A stretch of 6,163 bases of DNA from Gemmataceae bacterium (lineage in GTDB: Bacteria; Planctomycetota; Planctomycetia; Gemmatales; Gemmataceae), in NCBI GenBank assembly GCA_009691815.1, contig SIAL01000220.1, positions 1 through 6,163 of the forward strand, read 5' to 3'. The notes beneath the pieces were generated by a model, which was not told where the DNA came from, searched no databases, and saw only the letters and a program-made list of their open reading frames with translations. Position 1 is the stretch's first letter. The number at the start of each line of letters is the position of its first letter. Positions 1 to 5,767 of the stretch are shown here, piece by piece. A program made the translations under genes and the position numbers.

Positions 1-106
1 TCCCGGGGCGCCGGAAGACATTCCTGCGTGGCTAAGAATGGTTGGCCATATCCTGCTTAAGGCCGCGCCACCTATCTATGATCTAAGGAAGCGATTGGAT
101 CCCTAG
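1..106 (+). CDS. TusA-like sulfur-carrier protein, C-terminal end only (5' truncated by window)
   Basis: The frame beginning at base 2 is open from the window edge to TAG at 104-106 and gives about 34 residues. They include EDIPAWLRMVGHILL, which lines up with EDLPSWSRLTGNDLL in the TusA-like domain of the third gene and with the second-helix region of TusA proteins (typically DIPxWC.. followed by a GH.L turn). TusA-family proteins are small cytoplasmic sulfur carriers using one N-terminal cysteine, which would lie outside this window and cannot be checked. The position where many TusA relatives have Cys in PAWC is Leu here. The end of this gene is 49 bases before the DsrE gene on the same strand, so the two are probably co-transcribed. 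The family call rests on a short stretch and is moderately secure. Whether this is a lone TusA or the tail of a larger protein is unknown. Confidence 0.55.
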   Translation, partial: PGAPEDIPAWLRMVGHILLKAAPPIYDLRKRLDP

Positions 107-143
107 TGGGTTTTGATTAAGCGTTTTACAACCAAGCAGGTTC

Positions 144-149
144 AAGGAG
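144..149 (+). promoter_or_regulatory. Ribosome binding site of the DsrE gene
   Basis: AAGGAG lies six bases before the ATG at 156. It is a near-perfect Shine-Dalgarno match and fixes that start. Confidence 0.75.
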
Positions 150-155
150 TTCCTC

Positions 156-518
156 ATGCCAGCCAGATTTGTAATAAGTCTTACCGTGGGTTCCGATCAG
201 CCCGACCGGGCCACGGTGGCGTTTGTGGTGGCTAATGCGGCGGTGGGCTCCGAACGGGAAACGGTGGTGTTCCTTTCGACCGAGGGGGTACGGTTGGCGG
301 TGGAAGGGGGCGCGGCGGGGATCCATGAGGAGGGTTTTGCCCCATTGAGCGATCTGATGGCCGCATTTGCCCGGGAAGGGGGCAAGATTTATGTCTGTTC
401 CCCCTGTTTCAAACGGCGCAAACTTAACGAGGCGGGGCTGATTGCCGGGGCCGTGATCGTGGGTGGCGCCAAGCTAGTCGAGTTTATGGACCAAGGTGTC
501 CCAAGTATCAGTTACTAG
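156..518 (+). CDS. DsrE/DsrF-family (YchN-like) sulfur-relay protein
   Basis: This 120-residue protein is full length for the DsrE/YchN family, whose members are cytoplasmic and often oligomeric and carry or transfer persulfide sulfur on a conserved cysteine. Visible features are an N-terminal beta strand (RFVISLTVG), a DRATVAFVVANAAV helix, a VVFLSTEGVRL strand-turn typical of the fold, and KIYVCSPCFKRR, giving Cys81 and Cys84 in a CSPC pair at about the place of the family's active cysteine. The C-terminus has the usual GAVIVGGAKLVEFM segment. The ATG is supported by AAGGAG six bases upstream. A TusA-like end precedes it and a TusA-MetE fusion follows it, so its likely partners are TusA-type carriers, as in DsrE-TusA pairs of sulfur-metabolising bacteria. 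Family membership is well supported. The donor, the acceptor and the direction of sulfur flow are not known. Confidence 0.82.
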   Translation: MPARFVISLTVGSDQPDRATVAFVVANAAVGSERETVVFLSTEGVRLAVEGGAAGIHEEGFAPLSDLMAAFAREGGKIYVCSPCFKRRKLNEAGLIAGAVIVGGAKLVEFMDQGVPSISY

Positions 519-542
519 AATAGTTGAAAACCCCAGCTACTT

Positions 543-548
543 AGGGGA
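543..548 (+). promoter_or_regulatory. Ribosome binding site deciding the TusA-MetE start
   Basis: AGGGGA lies seven bases before the ATG at 556. The frame is also open from a GTG at 496, but that codon overlaps the upstream gene by 23 bases, has only AAGG directly abutting it, and would add 20 residues ahead of the point where TusA domains usually begin. The ATG at 556 is therefore preferred. Confidence 0.6.
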
Positions 549-555
549 TTCCGGC

Positions 556-2082
556 ATGGCTTTCCCAATGATTCCCGACGCTTCCTTTGACGGGGGCGAC
601 CTTGACTGCGGCAATGGCCTGCTTATCCTCATCCGGCAGCACCTTGGACCGTTAGAACGGGGGCAGGTGCTGCACCTTAGAAGCACCGACAAATCCGTGG
701 CGGAGGATCTTCCTTCGTGGAGTCGGCTCACAGGAAATGACCTGCTAGACTTTCGTACCGAGGGAACCGGCTTGGAAACGGTTCACCACTTCCTTGTGGT
801 TAAGGGGTGCCTTTCCGAAAGAAAGGTGCGGCTCGAAGAAAAATTCGCCCCCAAACCGGTCCTACCCGGGGTGGCCAACCCCATCGGGGACCGGGTTGTG
901 CCTCTGCCTCCACGGGATCAGCTGATACCGCGGCTTCCCAAACTGGCCGTATTTGGCATCGGGTCCATGCCTCGGCCCGCTTGGCTTTTACGAATGCTCC
1001 ATGAAAAGCTCGAAGGGCGGATCACAGAAGAAGAATTTGAGAACGCGGCGGACGATGCTGTGAGGTTGGTGGTTTCTACTCAGGAAAGTGTCGGGGTCGA
1101 TGTTTTAAGCGATGGGGAACAACGCCGCGATACCTATTCGAGTTTTGTGGGGGGAAGGCTTTCTTGTTGTCGGCTCATTCCGGTGACCGATCTCCTCCCC
1201 TATGTGGACGATCCGGACAAGTTCAAAGCCGAGCTATCCCAGCTGGATGTGCCGGCGGAGAAGGTGCATCATCCGGCGCTTTTGGGTCCGTTGGTAAGAA
1301 ATCGGCCGTTGGCCCTTCAGGAATTGGCGTTTTTGCGCACGGTGACCAACCGGCCCATCAAGGTTGCCTTGCCCGGTCCCTATTTACTTACCCGGACCCT
1401 TTTTCTTGAATGCCTTTCGGAAAAGGTGTACAAGGAGCGGGAAGCCTTGGCCGCAGATGTTGTCCGCCTATTAAGAGAAGAAATAGCGGATCTGTTGGCG
1501 CACGGGGCTTCGTTTGTCCAAATTGATGAACCCGTCCTCACCGAGGTGGTCTTTGCTCAAACGAAAAAACGGCGAAGTTTTATGTGTGGGGCCCTTTCCG
1601 GAAGACTACCCAAGGATGCGGAACTGGAGTTTGCCCGGTCGATTTTAACCCAAACCCTCGAAGGATTTCCTCGGGAACGATTGGCGATGCATGTTTGCCG
1701 AGGAAACTGGTCACGGGATGAATCCGTGGCACTAAGTGGTGACTATGAACCCTTGGTGGAGCTTTTTTCCCAAGTACCGGTGGGAATGTTGCTGTTAGAA
1801 TTTTCGACTCCAAGGGCGGGGGAAATGAAGGTCCTCCGCGATTTGCCACGGGAGACGAAACTGGGTCTGGGGCTGGTTAACCCAAAGACAATGGAAATCG
1901 AATCAGAATCGGTTATCATGAAAAGAGTTGAAGAGGCAATGAAGCTCTTTGGTGCCGATAGGGTTGCCGCCCTTCATCCGGATTGTGGCTTTGCCACTTT
2001 TGCGGACAACCCGGTCTCCTCCTTGGAGGTTGCCCGGGCCAAGCTTGAAGTTTTGGCTGGCGTTGCCAAGCGGTTTCGCTAG
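556..2082 (+). CDS. TusA-like domain fused to MetE-type (cobalamin-independent methionine synthase) catalytic domain
   Basis: This 508-residue protein has two domains. Residues about 12-84 are TusA-like: LDCGNGLLILIR, a LERGQVLHLRSTD strand-turn, then EDLPSWSRLTGNDLL. Cys18 sits where TusA has its sulfur-carrying cysteine, but the usual CPxP is CGNG. From about residue 128 to the end it resembles the MetE C-terminal barrel: GIGSMPRP (134-141, cf. IGSFPQT), SDGEQRR (185-191, cf. the HGE..R motif that contacts homocysteine), QIDEP (322-326), and a complete zinc set of His379 and Cys381 (MHVCRG), Glu415 (LLLEFS) and Cys477 (HPDCGF). The N-terminal folate-binding half of classical MetE (about 750 residues) is absent, as in core-MetE proteins that take methyl groups from corrinoid proteins or other donors. 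It probably methylates homocysteine or another thiol. The TusA part may deliver sulfur or dock DsrE; that is inference. The start lies 37 bases after the DsrE stop, and an alternative GTG start exists at 496. The domain calls are firm, the reaction is not. Confidence 0.85.
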   Translation: MAFPMIPDASFDGGDLDCGNGLLILIRQHLGPLERGQVLHLRSTDKSVAEDLPSWSRLTGNDLLDFRTEGTGLETVHHFLVVKGCLSERKVRLEEKFAPKPVLPGVANPIGDRVVPLPPRDQLIPRLPKLAVFGIGSMPRPAWLLRMLHEKLEGRITEEEFENAADDAVRLVVSTQESVGVDVLSDGEQRRDTYSSFVGGRLSCCRLIPVTDLLPYVDDPDKFKAELSQLDVPAEKVHHPALLGPLVRNRPLALQELAFLRTVTNRPIKVALPGPYLLTRTLFLECLSEKVYKEREALAADVVRLLREEIADLLAHGASFVQIDEPVLTEVVFAQTKKRRSFMCGALSGRLPKDAELEFARSILTQTLEGFPRERLAMHVCRGNWSRDESVALSGDYEPLVELFSQVPVGMLLLEFSTPRAGEMKVLRDLPRETKLGLGLVNPKTMEIESESVIMKRVEEAMKLFGADRVAALHPDCGFATFADNPVSSLEVARAKLEVLAGVAKRFR

Positions 2083-2097
2083 GATTTCAATGGGATT

Positions 2098-2119
2098 GGT
2101 CCGCTAACAACAGCGGACC
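2098..2119 (+). terminator. Hairpin after the sulfur-relay operon, possible terminator
   Basis: GGTCCGCT and AGCGGACC form a perfect 8-bp stem with an AACAAC loop, starting 15 bases after the stop codon. Only CTTT follows, not a clear T-tract. A second perfect hairpin, CCCTTT-GGG-AAAGGG at 2118-2132, overlaps its last two bases. The position fits a transcript end or 3' stabiliser, while intrinsic termination is uncertain. Confidence 0.5.
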
Positions 2120-2132
2120 CTTTGGGAAAGGG

Positions 2133-2337
2133 CCGGGTTATGAATCAGTTCTCCGCTTGGCTGCTTGTTCCTGGCAAAGACATTCCCGGATTTTCCTGAT
2201 TGTTTTCGCGCTAAGAAGCGGCGTGCCCGATTCGAATTCCCCCCGATAACGACCTTGGCTTTTTATCTAAGTTGCCAAGTCTTCGCTGCGCCAAATACCC
2301 ATCAACCTGTCCCTAGTGCCGTTTTCCCTGTTTGTTT
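2133..2337. other. Intergenic stretch between the sulfur-relay operon and the DUF1559 operon, no gene seen
   Basis: An open frame crosses this stretch into the DUF1559 start, but it has no ribosome binding site and its translation resembles no protein family. Apart from the hairpin before it and the promoter-like element at its end, no repeat or RNA signature was recognised. Confidence 0.5.
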
Positions 2338-2346
2338 TGATACAAT
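2338..2346 (+). promoter_or_regulatory. Putative extended -10 promoter for the DUF1559 operon
   Basis: TGATACAAT fits an extended -10 (TGnTATAAT with one mismatch). It would start transcription near 2353 and leave a leader of about 20 bases. No good -35 box is visible at 17 bases upstream (about 2318-2323), as is common for extended -10 promoters. This is pattern evidence only. Confidence 0.4.
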
Positions 2347-2361
2347 GAGATTCAGAGATTT

Positions 2362-2366
2362 GGGAG
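2362..2366 (+). promoter_or_regulatory. Ribosome binding site of the first DUF1559 gene
   Basis: GGGAG lies seven bases before the ATG at 2374 and supports that start. Confidence 0.6.
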
Positions 2367-2373
2367 TTTATTC

Positions 2374-3360
2374 ATGAAAAGAGCGAGTAAAGGTTTTACG
2401 CTGATCGAGCTTTTAGTGGTGATCGCGATCATTGCGGTCCTGATCGGTCTTCTTTTGCCGGCGGTGCAAAAGGTCCGCCAAGCCGCCTATGGCCTCCAGA
2501 GCAAGAACAACCTCAAACAGATCGGCTTGGCCATTCACGGTGCCAACGACACCTTTGGCAAGGCTCCGCCGATGTTTGGTAAGTATGCGTCTCAATCGGC
2601 GGGATCGATCTGGTATAGCTTGCTGCCCTACCTAGAACAGGATTCGCTTTTCAAACAAGGCCCCGACCTTGCCAAAAGCGCAGTCGTCAAATCGCTTCAG
2701 GCACCTTCCGATATCACCCTTGGAGCAGGCACCTTCGAACTGACCGGGGCCAGTTACAATACCTCGGGAAATAGTCCCGTTCCCGCTTGGGCGACTACGG
2801 GAACCACTTGGGGCCTGACTAGCTATGCGGCCAATTGGATGGTCTTTGGCGACATGGGAATGTCCCTTACGGGAAGTATGACAGACGGGCTTTCCAAGAC
2901 GATGATGGTGAGTGAACACTACGCTGTGTGTCAGCGCCCCACGGGCAATCCTGCCTCGGGCGCGATGCTTTGGGGCTATGGATGGCAAGTTCCCGGCCCC
3001 ATGGCGCATCAATGGGCTCGCCAACCGGCCCAATTGGCGGCACCGGCAACTGTGACCGATTCGCAATACAACTCGCCCTATTGGGGACGGGCGCTTTGGG
3101 TCAACAAAGCGGACGCGGCACCGACCGAATGGACGGGGACCAAGCCTTGGGAATTTCGTTGTCACAAAAAGCCCGAATTTGGACCACCCACCACCAACTG
3201 CCATCCTTACAAGGAACAGGCTTACAACTCTAACGCCATCAATATTCTTTTGGGTGATGGCAGCGTGGTCAGCTTGACCTCCGGCATCTCCGACAAAAAC
3301 TGGTACTATATCGCCAGCCCCAACGAAGGGGACCTTTCTGATGATCCCCAAGCCCCCTAA
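2374..3360 (+). CDS. DUF1559 protein with type IV prepilin-like N-terminus
   Basis: This 328-residue protein starts with a classical prepilin signal: MKRASKG then FTLIELLVV, with cleavage expected after Gly7, Phe at +1, Glu12 at +5, and a hydrophobic helix to about residue 30. NNLKQIGLAIH (46-55) and TDGLSKTMMVSE (170-181) are standard DUF1559 signatures. The C-terminal GDGSV (Asp295) corresponds to the H-X9-DG motif, but the residue ten before the Asp is Asn285, not His. Three cysteines (186, 263, 276) lie in the exported part. Such proteins are abundant in planctomycetes and are thought to be processed by prepilin peptidase and displayed as pseudopilin-like surface proteins; individual functions are largely unknown. 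A short leader with an extended -10 element and GGGAG precedes it. Its TAA overlaps the ATG of the next gene, so the two are probably translated together. Confidence 0.92.
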   Translation: MKRASKGFTLIELLVVIAIIAVLIGLLLPAVQKVRQAAYGLQSKNNLKQIGLAIHGANDTFGKAPPMFGKYASQSAGSIWYSLLPYLEQDSLFKQGPDLAKSAVVKSLQAPSDITLGAGTFELTGASYNTSGNSPVPAWATTGTTWGLTSYAANWMVFGDMGMSLTGSMTDGLSKTMMVSEHYAVCQRPTGNPASGAMLWGYGWQVPGPMAHQWARQPAQLAAPATVTDSQYNSPYWGRALWVNKADAAPTEWTGTKPWEFRCHKKPEFGPPTTNCHPYKEQAYNSNAINILLGDGSVVSLTSGISDKNWYYIASPNEGDLSDDPQAP

Positions 3361-3905
3361 TGGATAACTCTGCCATGGGAACCCCTGCTGTTGTGCCTTC
3401 CGTTCAAGGTCGCCAAAATTGGGTGCTTGGTGTGTTGTTGGTGGTTTTGGCGATGGGCATTCCCCTGCTCATGGAGATCGTACCACGGGGGGGGATCGAG
3501 GTTGGTCTGCTTCCCCGCCCGGGGGATACGCTGGTTCCCGAGGTCTGGTCCGTGGGAAACTGGATAGCCGGAACCAAGGGCGCCATCGGCCTCAAGTTCT
3601 CGGTTCAGGGGGAGGGGTTGCCCCCGGACCAGCCGATCCGCCTTTCCGAAGGGGCGGGTGTGGTATCTGGCACGGTCCAAATCCAATGGCAGGATGAAAA
3701 AGGTCTGCCGGTGGGTTTGCCGCTGGAACAGCATTTCAAAGACGATTGCTGAAAAAGCTATGACGACCCGTATGGGGCCTCGGTCGAGGTTTTCATACCG
3801 GAAATGGCCCGCAAAGCACGGGTAACCGCGCAGGTATCCTTTCAAGGATATGCCGCCCCGCTTGCCAGCAAATCGTTGGAAGTGGCAATCAACCAACCAA
3901 AGTGA
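3360..3905 (+). CDS. Membrane-anchored small protein with in-frame TGA at codon 131 (candidate selenoprotein or nonsense-interrupted gene)
   Basis: Reading from ATG 3360, the frame codes 130 residues to TGA at 3750-3752, then continues for 50 more codons to TGA at 3903-3905, for 181 residues if the first TGA is read. Residues 21-39 (WVLGVLLVVLAMGIPLLME) form one membrane helix; the rest looks like a beta-rich exported domain. The part after the TGA continues in the same style (SVEVFIPEM, ARVTAQVSFQGYAA, a final SLEVAI strand) with coding-like codon choice, so it belongs to the same protein. The codon before the TGA is TGC, giving a Cys-Sec pair if decoded as selenocysteine. A SECIS-like stem-loop lies at 3769-3800. 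The ATG overlaps the DUF1559 stop (TAATG) with no ribosome binding site, indicating translational coupling. Alternatives are a point mutation from TGG or CGA, a sequencing error, or a true 130-residue product. I recognise no family. Confidence 0.6.
3769..3800 (+). promoter_or_regulatory. SECIS-like stem-loop downstream of the in-frame TGA
   Basis: GTATG (3770-3774) pairs with CATAC (3794-3798), and CCTC (3778-3781) pairs with GAGG (3786-3789). Between them GGG faces TTTT, allowing G-U pairs with one bulged U. The apical loop is GGTC (3782-3785) with G first, 29 bases after the TGA. Bacterial SECIS elements lie inside the coding region shortly after the UGA and carry a G early in the apical loop, so the geometry fits. 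An alternative pairing, CGACC (3764-3768) with GGTCG (3782-3786), also exists. Hairpins arise by chance in GC-rich genes, so this is suggestive only. Confidence 0.4.
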
Positions 3906-4143
3906 TGAGGTTGGCCAAAGCCAAGTTGGCTAGGGTTACAAACCATGGCCGGGGAAAAAAGTCGGGTGGATCGTTTCCCGATCAGGGAAGTTCACATTTG
4001 GCCGGGGCACCGGGCCAGGCGGCGTGTAGGTGCGGATGGATCAAAAAAAAGGTCAGCGTAGATCTTCGCCCGTTCTCCTTTTTCCGTCTTCCCTGTTTGG
4101 CAAAGGGCGGTTCGTGGCCTGCCGCCATGGCCATCTGTTTTTG

Positions 4144-4187
4144 TCAGGATTCCCCGCCATAGGTTGCCCTGGGGAAAGGAATCCTGA
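4144..4187. repeat. Perfect 10-bp inverted repeat, possible terminator of the plus-strand operon
   Basis: TCAGGATTCC (4144-4153) and GGAATCCTGA (4178-4187) are exact reverse complements separated by 24 bases. A T-containing stretch (GATTTTATCT) follows at 4194-4203. It lies about 240 bases beyond the last plus-strand stop. It could be a transcript-end hairpin or a binding site for a dimeric protein. Confidence 0.45.
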
Positions 4188-4435
4188 ACTTCGATTTTAT
4201 CTAACCTGACCCTTTATCAAGCGCCTGTTTACCCTGTCGCCTTTTCCCAATACGAGAAAACCGCCGGAATCTCCTGTCCCGCATAGTAGCTGCCAATGGG
4301 CATCCAAAAATTGCGAGTACCAACTTGGCCATCCCCAGGCGGCTCACCTTAAACATGCTTAAGGCCAATAAAACAGAAAAATTGGAACTAAAAAGCAAAC
4401 GACTCTTAGCAGGGTGGGATTTGCCCTACTGTGAG

Positions 4436-4517
4436 TTGGTCCAAGCGTTAGCCCTGGGGGGCGGAAACCCTTGATTCTTGCTTTTCGTTACGGTTTAGAA
4501 TCAGATTCAGGGACCAA
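4436..4517. repeat. Nested inverted repeats downstream of the minus-strand operon
   Basis: An outer pair, TTGGTCC (4436-4442) and GGACCAA (4511-4517), encloses an inner pair, TGATTCT (4472-4478) and AGAATCA (4497-4503), and a small GCCC/GGGC hairpin near 4452-4463. The block begins about 60 bases past the stop of the minus-strand DUF1559 gene, so it may fold at the 3' end of that transcript. No known RNA family was recognised. Confidence 0.35.
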
Positions 4518-4574
4518 ACCGAGATATTGAGCGTTTTGGTGTGCGTGTTGGAAATGAACCTAGCTGCCGTTGGC

Positions 4575-5423
4575 CTATTCGAAGGTATCGGAACCCGCGG
4601 GTGTTAATAGTGCCCAATAAATCCGCGGATCCATTCCCGCCCCAAGGGTGCGGACGCTACCATCGAACATCGACACCGAAAGTCCCGAGGGATGGGGTGT
4701 GTTTAGAATGAGGCGGTTGGCTTTGGCATAGCGGGGCCGGACGAGAAACGGCGGGCCGGGTTCGGAACCTTTGGAAAACTTACCGTCCGTCACGGGGAAA
4801 ATATCCGGAGGATTCTGGGTATCATCGGCAAAGGTGGCCGCCCTTTCGGTGTAGCGGGAAAAGGTGTTGAGGAGGTTTGTATAGACAAGCCAATCCCCTT
4901 CGCAAACAGCATATTGCTGGCCGAAGGCGACTGTATTGGACAAGCCATCCATAAAGGATCTATTTAGATTATTACGCTCCCTAAAACACTGGGCGTTGCA
5001 GGGATAGCTGCACAAAGTCGGGCCAACAATAAACTCGCTGGCCTTCCCCTTGAGGTAGGCCAGGGTGTAATCGGCGGGATCCCGGTACTCCGGGATTGGC
5101 TGATAAACAACCTCGACGGAAAATCCATCCGGTCGGGGAATCACCTGAGGGTAAGGTCGGTTGAGGTAGGGCAACATCCAGACATGGGGACTGAAGACAT
5201 GGGTGCCAGGGTCTTCCCGCATCCGCAACAACCCCTTTTGATTATGGGCAAAAAGAAGGGAGGCCATGGTGATTTGCCGGAGGTTGTTTTTGGACTGAAA
5301 GGCAAGTGCCACGAAATAGACTTTGCCCACCGCGCTGAGGCAAAGCCCTATCAAAACGGAAACAATGCCAATTACCACAAGCAATTCTATCAGGGTTTTC
5401 CCCTGTCGAACCGATCTATTCAT
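4575..5423 (-). CDS. DUF1559 protein with atypical prepilin-like N-terminus
   Basis: This 282-residue protein has the DUF1559 plan: TLIELLVVIGIVSVLIGLCL (10-29) as the pilin-like helix with Glu13 at +5 after Gly8, SKNNLRQITMASLLFAH (44-60), MDGLSNTVAFGQQYAV (158-173), and a canonical H-X9-DG motif with His244 and Asp254-Gly255. Position +1 after the expected Gly8 cleavage site is Lys, where prepilins normally have Phe, Met or another hydrophobic residue. CSYPCNAQC gives Cys138, Cys142 and Cys146 at regular four-residue spacing, and YAVC (Cys174) recalls YAVC in the plus-strand paralogue. At 282 residues it is short for the family. GGGGA (5435-5431) lies seven bases before the start. The stop of the upstream gene is two bases away, so the pair is probably coupled. 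It is likely exported and surface-anchored; the specific role is unknown. Confidence 0.9.
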   Translation of the reverse strand: MNRSVRQGKTLIELLVVIGIVSVLIGLCLSAVGKVYFVALAFQSKNNLRQITMASLLFAHNQKGLLRMREDPGTHVFSPHVWMLPYLNRPYPQVIPRPDGFSVEVVYQPIPEYRDPADYTLAYLKGKASEFIVGPTLCSYPCNAQCFRERNNLNRSFMDGLSNTVAFGQQYAVCEGDWLVYTNLLNTFSRYTERAATFADDTQNPPDIFPVTDGKFSKGSEPGPPFLVRPRYAKANRLILNTPHPSGLSVSMFDGSVRTLGAGMDPRIYWALLTPAGSDTFE

Positions 5424-5425
5424 GG

Positions 5426-5767
5426 TTAGTTCCCCGGGGCAGTATGGGAATAAGTAATTTCCTTGGCAATTCTAGGCATCATTAAAAACATATTAAAATC
5501 TTTAAGCCTTGCTTTTCCGTCCATACTTTGTCCAGGCAAAACCCCAAAGAAATCGTCCATACGCGACCAAGTTGTGTTAGTGATGATGTGAGCTGGGAAT
5601 TGGTCGTCGGGATAAAATACACCGGAAGGAAATAAAGCTCCGTAAGAACAATTTATGGATGTAAAAGCAAAGCCGTCCGTTCGGTTTATATAATTGCCAA
5701 AGGTCCCCATAGCGTAAATCCAATATTTAAATGCATCAAGGAGAAGGCAAAGAAGGCTGCGGATCAT
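5426..5767 (-). CDS. Unknown protein, 113 residues, possibly the main part of a frameshifted gene
   Basis: The open frame from ATG at 5767 to TAA at 5426 ends two bases before the start of the minus-strand DUF1559 gene, and its last codons overlap that gene's ribosome binding site, which suggests a real coupled gene. I recognise no family. The sequence has aromatic and glycine-rich stretches (GTFGNYINRTDGFAF, SYGALFPSGVFYPDD), one Cys early (Cys7) and one central (Cys40), and ends YSHTAPGN. The codon use is more AT-rich than in the other genes, suggesting recent acquisition or relaxed selection. The ATG has no clear ribosome binding site. A neighbouring frame upstream encodes a signal peptide-like N-terminus that may be the true beginning, making the product about 147 residues and exported. 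A remnant of a DUF1559-type protein is another possibility, without a diagnostic motif to prove it. Confidence 0.5.
   Translation of the reverse strand: MIRSLLCLLLDAFKYWIYAMGTFGNYINRTDGFAFTSINCSYGALFPSGVFYPDDQFPAHIITNTTWSRMDDFFGVLPGQSMDGKARLKDFNMFLMMPRIAKEITYSHTAPGN

Larger units (their letters stand above)
3906..4574. other. Long intergenic region between convergent operons, no convincing gene
   Basis: About 670 bases separate the ends of the plus-strand and minus-strand DUF1559 operons. Two short open frames were examined (3905-4162 plus, 4201-4398 minus). Neither has a ribosome binding site or a protein-like sequence. The region holds several inverted repeats, listed separately, and could contain terminators for both operons or an unrecognised RNA. 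Confidence 0.5.

Noticed and set aside
496..555. GTG at 496 as start of the TusA-MetE fusion
   Set aside because: It overlaps the DsrE gene by 23 bases with poor ribosome binding site spacing and adds 20 residues before the TusA domain. ATG 556 has AGGGGA at good spacing.
2632..3351. 239-residue minus-strand frame inside the first DUF1559 gene
   Set aside because: It is antisense to a clearly recognised DUF1559 protein and shows no family features, so it is a GC-rich shadow frame.
3357..3896. 179-residue minus-strand frame antisense to the TGA-containing gene
   Set aside because: Its translation is rich in Arg, His and Gln with no domain pattern and no ribosome binding site. The plus frame has a membrane helix and is coupled to the DUF1559 gene.
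3905..4162. 85-residue plus-strand frame whose ATG overlaps the second TGA (TGATG)
   Set aside because: The overlap suggests coupling, but there is no ribosome binding site and the product is a basic, irregular sequence with no domain or membrane pattern.
4201..4398. 65-residue minus-strand frame starting at TTG
   Set aside because: No ribosome binding site was seen and the second half is dominated by Arg and Lys. The hydrophobic start alone is not enough.
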